From: Lichenostomus cassidix
Lineage: Eukaryota; Chordata; Aves; Passeriformes; Meliphagidae
Direction of reading: 5' to 3'
Length of the DNA: 64,000 nt
Assembly (NCBI GenBank): GCA_008360975.2
Contig: VLJF02000840.1
Location: 806,001 to 870,000 of the forward strand
The notes beneath the pieces are model-generated. The model ran no database searches. It was not told the DNA's origin and was given only the letters and a program-made list of their open reading frames with translations. Made by a program: the position numbers and the translations under genes. Within the stretch, counting starts at the first letter, position 1. Each line of letters begins with the position of its first letter. Positions 1-11,900 of this stretch are shown one piece after another.

Positions 1-2763
1 CCCTGAGCCCTCACTGTACCCCCGATTCCCTCCAGGACCCCCATGCACCACCAAGGCCTCCATTACTACAAGCTTGGCATGCAGGGGGACTTCCCCAGGA
101 CCCCTGAAGAACCCCTAACATCACTGTATGGTCCTACAAACACCTCCGCAAAGACCCCAGGAGCTCCCAGTGCCACCCCAGTATTCATCAAGGCCTCTCT
201 GGGATGGACAAGGGCCCTCCAAAATCCCCCAAGCTCCCCAGGACCTCAAGCATAGGTCACTGGGGACTCAGAGGCTTTGACCGCTGCCCCATTGACCCCC
301 AAAACTGGGAACTTCCCACTGCACTTCAGGACCCCTGTCCCCCCCCACTGTCACCCACCCAGGCTGTGCCACCAGTGACAGCCTCCAATGACAGCCAGGA
401 GCAGGACCAGGAACAGGAGAGTCCTGCCGACATTCACAGCCACTGCTGGAGACAGAGGGAATACATGACACATTGGGGTCACCTGTCACCTGACGGGTCC
501 TGCACACACCGGTGACCCCGTGTGACCCCACCTGTGCCCCAGTATCCCTGCGGTGTCACCTCCAGGGCCAGCTCTGGGCTGAGCGCCCGGAACACGCGGT
601 GCCCATCCAGCTGGTTGGTGGCCACGCACTGGTAGGTGCCAGAATGTCCCACATCGATGTCCCCAAGCTCCAGAAGGGGACCCTGGGCCACCTCGTGCCC
701 GTCGCGCAGCCAGGTGAAGTTGACAGGTGCTGAGCCCACCTGCACCGAGCAGCGCAGGGTCACGGGGTCAACTGTGTGCACTTGGAGTGCCAGGGGGCCA
801 GGGGTGATGGTGGCATTGGCCACGGGCACTGCAGGGACAGAGACGGGGTTGAGGGTAGGGGAGGGGCTGGAACACGGTGGGGGGGATGGGTGGGTAATGG
901 GTGCAATTGGGGATGCCGTGGGTGGGGTCACCTCGAGCCCGAGGGTCCCGCTCACCTGAGACAGTGACATTCAGTGCAGGGCTATCAGCCACGCTATCTC
1001 TTTGGCTACTTTGGCACTGGTAGTGATCACTGTCCTTGTCCCCAGCCCTGCTCAGCTCCAGGCGAGGACCAGTGCCCAGCGGTGCTGGGAGAAGGACATG
1101 GGACCTGTTCCTGTGGCCACTGCACTGCTCAACACCAGGTGGTCACCCAGTGCCACCTATTCCCCGGGGGTCTGCACCAACAGGGACACCCCAGACCGTG
1201 TGACCCCTGTGGGGAGACACAGGTGTGATGGGGAACACAGGGAGTGGAAGGAAGTGGAGGGAGATTGGAGAAAAGTGGAGGCGACCCCAGTGAGGGAGAA
1301 AGGGACCCACGAAGAGGTACATGGACCCAATGACTATGGAGAGACAGCAGTGAGTGACTTGGGGGAGAGGTGTTAATAGGCAGATAGGAAAGGAAGAGCA
1401 GAGGATGGTGTGACGACATGGGAAGGGATGAGGGTTATTGGTGAGAGATGGGGACACAGAGACATTGATATGGGACCCGGGGAGGCTGTGGGGTTGCCGT
1501 GCCCATCCCCGCACTCACTGCGCACCGTGACGCGGAGCCGGGCGCTGCTCTTCCGCATGGCCCCCGCCTCAGAGCGCACCTCGCAGCTGTAACTGCCCGA
1601 GTGGGAGACCCCCACGGCGGGCAGCAGGAGCTGCGGGGACCCCTGCAGGCCCCCCAGCAACTGCCCGTCCCGGTAGAAGAGGTGCAGGAGGGGGGCTCAG
1701 GGCCGCAGGAGGCTGGGGGTGCTGAGGCAGCTGAGATTCAGGGGGGATCCCTCGGTGGGCTCGGGGGGACCCTCCAGGTCCAGCACCAGCACCAGGAAGA
1801 GCTCTGGGAAGGAGATGGGAGGTGGAGACGATGATCCTGAGTATGCTGGGTACAGGCTGTGGGGTGCCGAGCTGTGGGGCTGTCGGGGTTTTGGGGTGCT
1901 CACCGTGCACTGTCACTGTCACCAGCTTCGACTGCTCCGACACCGGTGACGTTGTGATGCTCACCAAGCCTCTGCAGCGGTAGTGACCACTGTGGTGCAG
2001 CTGCAGGGGGGACAGGGACAGCTCGGTCCCATGGATAGATGTCCCTAGTTCCTCCTCCTCGCAGTAGAAGGACACCGAGGTGACAGGGGAGTTCTCCCAG
2101 CTCCGGCAGCACAGTGTCACCGTGTCCCCCCTCATCAGGGGCTGCACTGGCACCTGGAGCAACAGCCAGTGTGGGGACAAGTGGGGACACATCACACCGG
2201 GATGTCCCGATGGCACCAGGAAGCCCTCACTCTGTCACCTCCAGCACCCCAGGGGTCCCCGATTCCAGCAGGGAACTCCCTTCACCCTGGGCTGCTCTGG
2301 GATGTCCCCATGTGCAGGAGACGGGCTCTGGTCACACCAGGGAGGTGACCCAGGAAGCAGAGCTCACCCGGAGCCCTCGGGGTCCCTGCGGGTGCCAGGC
2401 TGGGGACACAAATCCTCCTCACCATTTAAGACGCTCACGGAGGGGCTGATCCCAGTGCAAGGTCTGTAACATCTGTAGGTGACATTCTTGGGGATAATCA
2501 AGTGGTCAGCTGCATTCGGCCACCAGCGCTGCCCATCTTTGTACCAGGTGGTGTCACCGGATGTCCCCGAGCCCGAGCAGGTCAGTGTCACTCTGTCCCA
2601 CAGCACCGCTGGTGTCCAGGGGGGCTTCACGAGGAGCTGGGTGGTCTGAGCACCTGTGGGTGACAGGGGACACCAGCCTGCCAGGGCCAGCAAAGAGCTG
2701 GGGACAGCGGGATGGGGACATGCCATCTGCCTGATGACTCACCAGCGAGGCTGAGGGTCTGGG
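1..2763 (-). pseudogene. G1: decayed NXXR-class FCRL gene, 3' end beyond left edge
   Basis: Exons seen (5' to 3'): SP2 2743-2763 (21 bp), D1 2423-2653, D2 1904-2170, D3 1519-1803, D4 956-1206, D5 532-828, TM 359-445. The cytoplasmic exons lie left of the window. The TM begins AVAVNVGRTLLF, an NXXR-type activating-receptor TM. Damage: no SP1 exon between SP2 and the next gene's 3' end; the D2 acceptor reads AC instead of AG; an in-frame TGA in D3 (1697-1699) stands where intact copies have CGA; D4 is 19 bp short (251 versus 270 bp) with an in-frame TAG. D1 and D5 remain open. The D3 stop, the D4 19-bp deletion and the missing SP1 are shared with G6, so decay predates their duplication. A D1-D2 remnant protein is conceivable only with an alternative leader exon. 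Family assignment is firm; pseudogene status is very likely. Confidence 0.8.
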
Positions 2764-3286
2764 CTGGAAGGGAGAAGGGAGAAGGCTGGGTGAGGGTGGC
2801 ACCACGGGGACAGTGGCACCTGGGAGGTGTAGTGTGGCATTGTCCCCAGATTGTCCCGGTGAGGACAGAGTGACATGGATTTCTCAGGGATGGGGATACC
2901 ACCATCACCCTGTGCTCAGGCAGGACATGGGGACAGTGTGGACACTCCAGACATGAGGACACCACGGCCACCCCGTGCTGGCACAGCTCACCCCCACCAG
3001 CCCCACAGCACCTGTCCCCATATCCCGTCCGGATGGTCCTTGTCTCCTTGTTCCCTTGTCCCTGTCCCTGTCCCCACAGCTGCCCCAGCCCCATGGTGCC
3101 TCCCCACTCCCCCATTACTGTCCCCACCTTTCTGTCCCCTCTCTCCTGTCCCCACTGCCAGCCCACTACCCCAGTCACCCAGCCCGTGACCCCCCGAGGG
3201 GGCAGGGTTGGGATTAGGGTGGGGAGGACTCAATCCCTGAGCACCGTCAAGGGAAAAACGGACTCAATTTGGGGCAAATAAATGCA

Positions 3287-3292
3287 TTTATT
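3287..3292 (-). terminator. poly(A) signal AATAAA of G2
   Basis: The minus strand reads AATAAA here, about 480 bp downstream of the G2 stop codon. The same hexamer in the same context occurs downstream of paralogue G7 at 37186-37191. Confidence 0.6.
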
Positions 3293-3769
3293 ATCCATCA
3301 AAACGGAAAACAAGAAGTAAAATAAACCTGAAAAACTCCTTTCCCCCACCCGTCCCTCCGGAGCCGGGGGCTTCTCCAGGGCTGCGGGGTGTCCCTCGTG
3401 TCCCCCGGGGTGTCCCTCGTGTCCCTCGGGGTGTCCCCAGCACCCCCTGCCGGCTCCGGACATTTCGGGTCACGCTGCGCTGGTCCCGCGCGGGTTTTCC
3501 CAAATCCGTGGGGCTCAGAGGGACAGAGGGGTGGTGGCCACGGGCGGGGAGGGGACAGGGCCAGCTGCCGGCAGCTAGGGAGTGGATGGGAAAGCCTCTG
3601 CGGATACTGGGAGCACTGGGAGGGGAAAGAGACCCCACATGGGACCTCCACACTGGTGGCCACCCCCTGTGTCCCACGGGAGCCAGGGGAGGGGACACAC
3701 ATGAGGGGTGGCCAGGGGAGGGGATCTCCAGTGCTCCCAGTGTCCACAGTGCCTCCAGTGTCCCCAGTG

Positions 3770-6700
3770 TCACAGCACATTGTCGTAGATGTCACCAGAG
3801 TCCTGCTGTCGCCCGTGGGGTCCTGGCAGCTCCGCATAGGTCACCTGGGGGGATGTGGCACGGGGGGGCCCTGCGAGAGGCAGTGACTGGGGCGGGTGAC
3901 ACCCATGGGTGACATGTCCTTGTCCCTGTCCCTGTCCCTAACACCCGTACTCACCCTCTGCCCTCGCGGTGCTCACGACCTGGGTGTAAAGCACCTCCTT
4001 ATCCTCCGGGGGGGCCGAGGGGACCCTGCAGGGATAAAGGGGTGGCTGTGGCTGTGGCGTTGTGGGGGTGGGGATAAAAGGGGTTCAGGACTGCAGCCCC
4101 CCACTCACCTGTCCTCTGGCTTCCTGGTGGCTGCAAAAGAAAGAGGAGTGGGGTTGACAATGAGGTCCTTGGGGCCACTGAAACCTCCCAGGACCCTTGA
4201 TTGCCCCCGGGACCCCTGAGCATCCCTGATGACCACCAAACCCCCTGAACCACCCCAAAACTTGGGATCCTCTGAGCCACCAGGGCACCCAAATATGGCA
4301 GAAAGGGGAGCCCTCCCAATTCCCGCAGGACCCCAGAAAAAAACCCAAAATCCCAACACCACCTCAAACCCCACAGGAGCCTAGCTAAGGTCACTGGGGA
4401 CTCAGCTCCACCCAGGGAAGAGGCTGTGGGTGCTGCCACATTGCTCTCCCAGTCTAGGGGAGTTCCCATCCCTACCCATCCCCCAGTGTCACCCACCCGT
4501 GCGGTGCCACCAGCGCCAGCCCAGGATGGCAGCCAGGAGCAGAACCAGAAGCAACAGGGAACCACCAATGCCTGCGGCCATTGCTAGGGACAGAGAGGGA
4601 CACATTGAGGTCACAAAGAACCCCAAAGTTCCTGCACTCCCCGTGACCCCCCGTGACCCCCACCTGTGACACCTCTGCCCCAGTGTCCCCGCGGTGTCAC
4701 CTCCAGGGCCAGCTCTGGGCTGAGTGCCCGGAACACACGGTGCTCATCCAGCTGGTTGGTGGCCACGCACTGGTAGGTGCCAGAATGTCCCACATCGACG
4801 TCCCCAAGCTCCAGGAGGGGACCCTGGGCCACCTCCCACCCATTGTGCAGCCAAGTGAAGGTGACAGGTGCTGAGCCCACCTGCACCGAGCAGCGCAGGG
4901 TCACGGGGTCACCTGTGTGCACCTGGAGTGCCGGGGGGCCAGGGGTGATGGTGGCATTGGCCACGGGCACTGCGGGGACAGAGACGGAGCTGAGGCTGGG
5001 GGAGGGGCTGGCAACAGGTTTGGGTGGAGATGGAGGGAAATGAGGGCGCGATGGGGGATGCCGTGTTTGGGGTCACCCCCAGCCCGAGGGTCCTGGTCAC
5101 CCAGGACTGTGACAATCAATGGGTCACTTTCAACCGTGCTGTCTCCGTCGCTGACCCGGCACTGGTAGTGGCCACTATCATTGTCCCCAACCTTGCTGAG
5201 TCCAGGCAGGGCCAGTGCCCAGCAGTGTCCCTGAGCCCTCCCCGTGCCAGGAGAAGGACAGGGGACCTGTCCCCGCTGCCACCGTGCAGCTCAGCACCAG
5301 GCTGTCACCCAGTGCCACCTGTCCCCCGGGAGGCTGCACCGACAGGGACACCGCTGATACTGGGATCCCTGTGAGAGGGGGACACCAGGGGACAGTGAGG
5401 GTCATGGGGAGGTTCAGAGCGGGGTCACTGTCACTGTCACTGTCACTGGCTTCGACTCTGACACCAGTGATTTTCTGAAGCTCACCCTGCCCTTGCAGCG
5501 ATAGCTGCCACTGTGGTTCAGCTGCAGGGGGGACAGGGACAGCTCGGTCCCAGAGACTTTCCAGCTCAGTTCCTCCTCCTCGCAGTAGAAGGACACCGAG
5601 GTGACAGAGTAGCTCTCCCTGACCCGGCAGCGCAGTGTCACCGTGTCACCCTCCAGCAGCGGCTGCGCTGGCACCTGCAGCACCAACAGGTCTGGGGACA
5701 AGTGGGGACACATCACACCGGCATGTCCTGATGGCACCAGGACCCCCCACTGTGTCACCTCCAACACCCGAGGGGTCCCCGATTCCAGCAGGGAAGTCCC
5801 CTCACCTTGGGATGCTCTGGGATGTCCCCATGTGCAGGGGACAGGCTCTGGTCACACCAGGGAGGTGACCCAGGCAGCAGAGCTCACCCAGAGACCTCAG
5901 GGTCCCCGCGGGTGCCAGGCTGGGGACACAAACCTCCCTCACCGTTTGAGACCCTCACGGAGGGGCTGCGCCCAGTGCCGGGTTTGTCACACATGTAGGT
6001 GCCACTCTTGGAGACAGTGAAGCTGGCAGGTGCATTCGGCCACCAGCGATGCCCATTCTTGTACCAGGTGGTGCCACTGGGTGTCCCCGAACCCTGGCAG
6101 GTCAGTGTCACTCTGTCCCACAGCACCGCTGGTGTCCAGGGGGGATCCACGAGGAGCTGGGTGGTCTGAGCACCTGCGGGTGACAGGGGACACCAGACTG
6201 CCAGGACCAGTGTGTGGCTGGGGAGAACAGGGTGGGGATATGGCATCCCTTGGGGACTCACCAGCAAGGCTGAGGGTCTGAGCTGGAAGGGAGAAAGGAC
6301 AGGGCTGGGTCAGGACAGTGATACCCAGGGCATGGGGTGTCCCCAAATTGTCCGTGTGGGGGCACCAGATAGGTACAGAGGTCTCAGGGATGGGGACACT
6401 GTGGCCACCCCAGGCTGATGCAGGACATGGGGACACAGGTCACTGCTACCAGCCCCAAAGCTCTTGTCCCCACCACCCCATGTGCCTGTCCTCTTGTCTC
6501 GGTCCCTTCCATCCCTTGTCCCCTTTCCCTGTCGCACACCTGCCCCAGTCTCATGCTGCCTGTCCCCACATTCCTGTCCCCACGTTCCTGTTCCACTTTT
6601 CCTGTTCCCCTGTTCCTGTCCCCACAGCCACTCCACAACCCAGTCACACCAGTCTCTCCCCCCAAGAACTGGCTCTGCAGGCATTGGGGACTTCAGAGAT

Positions 6701-6836
6701 CCCACAGCCCCCCTATGCCCCCTACCCACTGCTCTCTGCCTCACCAGGGCCATCCCTGGGCTGTCACCCCTGTGCCCAGGGCTCCACCCCACAGCAGCAG
6801 TGCCACCTTCCCAGCCATCCCGCTGTCCCCGGCCAT
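3770..6836 (-). CDS. G2: ITIM-class FCRL gene, rearranged; may encode a secreted two-Ig protein
   Basis: Exons: SP1 6788-6836 (MAGDSGMAGKVALLLW), SP2 6262-6282, D1 5943-6173, D2 with 5' boundary 5691, D4 5101-5368, D5 4664-4969, TM 4497-4583, cyt1 4109-4130, cyt2 3955-4025, last exon 3770-3870. The TM is uncharged (GIGGSLLLLVLLLAAILG). The tail has VLYTQV and VTYAEL (both fit the ITIM consensus) and a terminal DIYDNV (YxN, Grb2-type). A deletion inside a GTGACA-like run removed the D2 splice donor and the whole D3 exon, so D2 reads on to a TGA at 5414-5416. SP1+SP2+D1+D2 then make one 192-codon frame without a TM. D4 also has a 2-nt deletion that brings a premature stop. D5 carries a frame-keeping 9-bp insertion before its donor. 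The full-length receptor is therefore probably lost; a soluble two-domain product is possible. Confidence 0.75.
3911..3945. repeat. TGTCCC-type hexamer run in cytoplasmic intron
   Basis: Short tandem of TGTCCC-like units in the intron between the last two coding exons of G2. Longer or shorter versions occupy the same intron in G3 (about 9150-9190), G5 (about 23740-23772), G7 (37855-37909) and G8 (about 43870-43900). Confidence 0.6.
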
Positions 6837-8215
6837 CCAGGCTGGCTGTCACACACTGCCGGGGCCACCTGTCCCTGTTGGTGGCTCTTGGGCCAAACGG
6901 GAAGGAAACGAGGTCACATCTCTTACTCAGGCGTGTTTGACACCTGGTGGGGACAGGCTGGCCACAAGCTGGGGGCAGGGTGGGGACGTGGCGGGTATAT
7001 GGTGGGACAGGCTGGGGACATGGCAGGACACCGGATTCCCACGACTGGGGACACAAGGGGTGTGTAGAGCCAAAGATGGTGTCCCCAGTGGGATGGAGGT
7101 CCTGGGGGAATCAAGGTCCTGGGGGAAGGGAGGGTGCAGGGGATGGAATCAAGGGGAGGGGGCTCCTCGGCAATGGGGGTCCTGGGCCATGGAGATCCTG
7201 GGCAATGGCAGTCCCAGGCTGGGGGGACATAGGGAATGGGGGTGCCATGGTTGGGTTCCCAGGGCAATGGGGGTGCCAGGGATGGGCAGTGGCTGGGTGG
7301 GCATGTGGGTCACAGCTCCTGCACTGGGTGCCTCAGATGTTGGGGTGACCCAGGGCCCAGCACAGCCCCCTCGGGCTCCTCATGGCCTGGGGGTCACCCC
7401 AGGGGGATTCCGAGGGTCTCTGGCGCTGTGCCCCCTCCCCCACCCAGGCGCTTTTTCCTGTCTTTATTTCCATTTCTTCCCTTTTCCCCTCAAATTCTCA
7501 CTGCCCCAATTCCTGTCTCGGCGATGTCAGGGAGCTCCTGAGCAGGGAAGGAACTGGGGAGACCCTGAGGAGGGGAAGAAGGGACTGAAGGAAGGAATGG
7601 GGGCTGTGGCGGAGTCAGACTGTGCCCCCCAACACTTTCACTTTCCCTTTCCTGCAGCAAAAGGAAGAAAATTGAATTTATCAACCATGATTGGGGGGCT
7701 GTGGGGGATGGGAGTGTCCAGCTGTGCCCCCAACACTCTCACTTCCCTTTCCGGCAGCAGAAGAAAGAAAATTGAATTTATCAACCATCGAATCAGAGCT
7801 GAAGAATGAGAAGTGAAACACACCTTAAACACACATTCCCCTCTCAGGCACTTCTCCAACGTGGGTTTCACAAGGGCTCACAGCACCCTTCAGGCATCCC
7901 CTACTGCACCGGGGGCTCCTGCAGGGCTGCAGGGAGGTCTCTGCTCCCCGGGGACACCACGGGCTCCAAGGAATCTCCACTCAGGCACCCGGAGCCCCTC
8001 GTTCCCCTCCTTCCTCCCTGCGCTCGCTGCCTGCAGGGTTGTTCCTCTCGCAGCCTCTGGCTCCTCTTGGCTGCTGCAATTCCATCGCTGCCATCCCTTG
8101 GATTTGCCTTTCCCAATTCTGGGGTGCTCTGCTCCTCCCTCCGCCCATTGCAGGGCACCCCCGAGTGCCGGAGCTGTTGGGGGCGTTGCCATAGCAACAG
8201 TCTATCCCGACATGT
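6837..8215. other. 5' flank of G2, no gene seen
   Basis: GC-rich noncoding sequence with T-rich patches. It is closely matched by 41656-42950 upstream of G7 (offset about 34.8 kb) and partly by 22080-22680. It includes a roughly 115-bp tandem duplication at about 7610-7790 that holds the interferon-type motif listed separately. Long plus-strand open frames here reflect scarcity of stop codons in GC-rich DNA, not a protein I can recognise. Confidence 0.55.
7634..7652 (-). promoter_or_regulatory. ISRE/PU.1-IRF-like motif upstream of G2
   Basis: The minus strand reads GGAAAGGGAAAGTGAAAGT, with GAAA units spaced as in interferon-stimulated response elements and a GGAA core. A degenerate second copy lies at about 7733-7752. 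Equivalent motifs lie upstream of G4, G5, G7 and G8. It is about 0.8 kb from SP1; use as a promoter element is inference. Confidence 0.4.
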
Positions 8216-8640
8216 GGTGACAGTGGCTCCGGACACGCTGTCCCAGCCGCTCCGGACACATGGCCACCGTCGCTGCTGCAGCCCGGGACAGTCGCGCCAC
8301 TCGCAGCGCCATGGCAGCGCCACCTGCCCCGGTGACCGAGCCCAGCACTCCGCTCCCGCAGGCCCGGCGGCTCCTGCCGGGCTCCCTGCTCTCCCCCAGC
8401 CTCCCGCTCCCTCCCTCCCGGCGCCCCCCGCCCGCCCCAGGGCTGAGCCCGGCCGAGGCTCCGCAGCAGCTGCGGGGCTCAGAGCCGCTCGGGGAGCGCC
8501 GGCTGCGGGGCTTTGGGCACCGGGGGGCACCGGGCAGGGCTGCGGCGGGGCTGGGCTGGGCTCGGGGGACACCTCAGGCTGTCCCCGGCTCCGTCCCGGG
8601 GCTCTCGGGGCTCTCGGTGCAGCTGCGAGTGAACCAGTCT
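8216..8640. promoter_or_regulatory. CpG-rich island between G2 and G3
   Basis: A roughly 425-bp stretch with many CpG dinucleotides and GC-only runs, unlike its flanks. Near-identical copies occur at 22805-23225 and 42950-43375. Each lies between the 5' side of an ITIM gene and the 3' end of an NXXR gene. It stays open on both strands in several frames, as expected for CpG-rich DNA; the conserved plus-strand frame matches no family I know. Confidence 0.55.
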
Positions 8641-8800
8641 GGAAATGCCGCAATTGATCATTTTTTCACCCTCCTCAGGGGACTGAGAGAGCCCCACATA
8701 TCCTGCAAATCCCTCAAGGATCTGCTCACAACCTGACCTGGACCCTCCTCCTTCCCGAGCTGAACAGACAGAGCAGAACAAACAAACCCCATTTCTCCGC

Positions 8801-8806
8801 TTTAAT
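8801..8806 (-). terminator. ATTAAA poly(A) signal of G3
   Basis: The minus strand reads ATTAAA about 165 bp past the G3 stop. It is conserved at 43542-43547 for G8 and is degenerate (GTTAAA) at the same place in G5. Confidence 0.5.
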
Positions 8807-8967
8807 CAAAAAGCTGAGTTTTGGGTCCAATAAGAGAGAAAACGGTCCTGTGCCCCCCGGGCAGTGGGGAATGGGCAGCCTCTTTGGGTACTGTGGAGTG
8901 GAGTAAGTGACCTGTGTGGAGACTCGATGTCCCTCAGTGCTGCCACTGTCCCTCAGTCTCCCCAGTG

Positions 8968-11900
8968 TCATAGCCCATTCTCGTAGGTGGCACTCGGGTC
9001 CTGCTGTCCCTCGCAGGGTCCCGACAGCTCCGCGTTGGTCACTTGTGGATCCCGAGGGGGGACAGTGACGGGGGAACGCCCTGGGGACCCTGCGAGAGAC
9101 ACCGGTTGTGGGGACCCTCGTGGAGGTGACAGCCATGGGTGTGATGTGTCCCTGTCCCTGTCGCTGTCGCTGTCCCTGTCCCTGTCCCCTGCCGTACTCA
9201 CCCCCTGCCCTCTCGGTGCCCTCCATGGGGGTGTCCAGCACCTCCCCCTCCTCCGGGCGCTCCGGGGGGGCCCTGCGGGAATCAGGGGTTTCTGAGGGGG
9301 TCTGGGGAGAGGGGAAAGGGCAGTCATGGCCGGAGCCCCCCTCACTTGTCCTGGGACTTCCTGGAGGGTGCAGGGAAAAGGGGAGGAGGTGACTGAGGGG
9401 TCCCCGAGACCCCTGAACCTTCCTAGGACCTCGGGAACTCCAACCACCCACGAGATCCCCAAATCCCCACTGCAGCCCCGATTCCCACAGGACACTGATT
9501 CCCCCCTGGACCCCAGGAACACCTGAACCCCATGAAGTTCTGCACGACTGCAGTGTCCCCAGTGCTCCCGACCCCCTGAGCCTCTGAGCCCCAAGCCCGG
9601 CAGGGAGAGTAAACTCCCAAACTCACATAGGATCCCTGAAAGATCCCCCAACATCTAAGGATGACCCTCCAACCCCCCCAGGACCCCCAGCCAAGGTCAC
9701 TGGGGGCTCTGTTTCCCCCAGCTCAGGAGCTCTGGGTGCTTCCCCATCTCTCCCCACACTCTGGGGGTTTCCCCTCACTCCAGGACCCCCAAATCCCCCA
9801 CTGTCACCCACCCAGGCTGTGCCACCAGTGACAGCCCCCGATGACAGCCAGGAGCAGAACCAGGTACAGGAGGGTCCTGCCGACGTTCACAGCCACTGCT
9901 GGGGACACAGGGGGACACTGAGGTCATGCAGAACCCCGGGAGTGCTCAACTCCTCGTGACCCCGTATGACCCCACCTGTGCCCCAGTGTCCCTGCGGTGT
10001 CACCTCCAGGGCCAGCTCTGGGCTGAGCGCCCGGAACACATGGTGCTCATCCAGCTGGTTTGTGGCCTTGCACTGGTAGGTGCCAGAATGTCCCACATCG
10101 ATGTCCCCAAGCTCCAGGAGGGGACCCTGGGCCACCTCCTGCCAATCGCGTAGCCAGATGAAGGTGACAGGTGCTGAGCCCACCTGCACCGAGCAGCGCA
10201 GGGTCACGGGGTCACCTGCGTGCACCTGGAGTGCTGGGGGGCCAGGGGTGATGGTGGCATTGGCCACGGGCACTGCGGGGACAGAGACGGGGTTGAGGGT
10301 GGGGGAGGGGCTGGCATCAGGTGTGGGGGGAGGGGGGCAATGGGGCAGATGGGTGGGAAGGGTGGAATTGGGGATGTGGTTAGTGGGATCTCCCCCAACC
10401 CCAGTGCCCCACTCACCCAGGACGGTGACATTCAGAGTGGGGCTCTCGACCATGCTGTCCCCGTTGCTGGCCCGACACTGGTAGTGGCCACTGGTAGTGG
10501 TCATTGACCGCAATGTGGCGCAGCTCCAGGCGGGGACCAGTGCCCAGCAGTGTTCCCGAGCCCTCCCGGTGCCAGGAGAAGGACAGGGGACCTGTCCCCG
10601 TGGCCACTGCACAGCTCAGCACCAGGCTGTCACCCAGTGCCACCTGTCCCCCGGGGGGCTGTGCTGACATGGACACCCCTGAGAGTGGGACCCCTGCAGG
10701 ATGGGGACACCAGGGGACAGTGAATGACTTGGGGAAGGGGCATCAGAGAGAAGTGGGAGGACCCCAGTGAGGCAGATATGGGCTAGGCTTAGAAAGTGAT
10801 GGAAGGGACCCAAGGGAGTGATGGGGGGGAATCAGGGAATGGACGTCTGGAGAGCGATGGGGGGACCCTGGGAGGTGTCTGGGGACCCAGAGGGTGTTGC
10901 TCGAGGACCAGGGGAGCATGGGGGAACCTCAGAGGCAGGTGGGTGGACCCAAGAAGGGGAGAGAGGATCCGGTGAAGGGTGAGGGGACTGGGAAAGGACA
11001 CAGAAAGATATGAAGTGACCCGAGTAGTCATGGGGACACCCAGGAGGGCTGGGGTACCCGGGGAGGCTGTGGGGGTTGCCGTGCCCATCCCCGCACTCAC
11101 TGCGCACCGTGACGCGGAGCCGGGCGCTGCTCTTCCGCACGGCCCCCCCCTCGGAGCGCACCTCGCAGCTGTAACTGCCCGAGTGGGAGACGCCCACGGC
11201 GGGCAGCAGGAGCTGCGGGGACACCTGCGGGCCCCCCAGCAACTGCCCGTCCCGGTAGAAGAGGTGCAGGAGAGGGGCTCGGGGCCGCAGGGGGCTGGGG
11301 GTGCTGAGGCAGCTGAGATTCAGGGGGGACCCCTCGGTGGGCTCAGGGGAACCCTCCAGCTCCAGCACCGGCACCGGGAAGAGCTCTGGGAAGGAGATGG
11401 GAGTGGACGGTAGTGATCCCGAGTGTGCTGGGGAGAGGCTGTGGGGCTGTGGGGTTTTGGGGTGCTCACCATGCACTGTCACTGTCACCACCTTCGACAG
11501 CTGCCACCACGAATTCCAGTTTTTCACCCAACCCATGCAGTGGTAGCCACCAGTGTCATTCACCGTCAAGGGGGACAGGGACAGCTCGGTCCCATCGAGA
11601 GGCCCCCTCAGATCATTCCAGTCATGGTAGAATTGCACCCCAGTGACTGATTTGTCCCCCGAGCCCCGACAGCACAGTGTCACCATGTCCCCCTCCAGCA
11701 GCACCTGTGCTGGAACCTGCAGCACCAATGAGTCTGGGGGACGAGTAAGGACACATCACACTGGGGGGTTCCTGATGGCTCCGGGAGTGTCCCAGGTGTC
11801 CCCAAATCCCACAGGATGTCCCCTTGCACTGGGATGCTCTGCGACATCCCCATGTGCAGGGAACAGGCTCTGGTCACACGAGGGGTGTGACCCAGGATGC

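Noticed and set aside
956..1206. D4 of G1 as a usable Ig exon
   Set aside because: 19-bp deletion plus an in-frame TAG; it could only be skipped.
6418..7809. 463-codon plus-strand open frame, and similar long plus-strand frames at 19638-20843, 22127-23251 and 42552-43517
   Set aside because: They run antisense through introns and flanks of the minus-strand genes, show low-complexity Pro/Ser/Cys/His-rich composition and no domain. They reflect GC-rich, stop-poor DNA.
8260..8736. Conserved Ala/Pro/Arg-rich plus-strand frame over the CpG island, repeated three times
   Set aside because: Tempting because it is conserved in three copies, but the copies are near-identical duplicates, other frames are equally open and no family is recognisable. 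Kept only as a CpG island.
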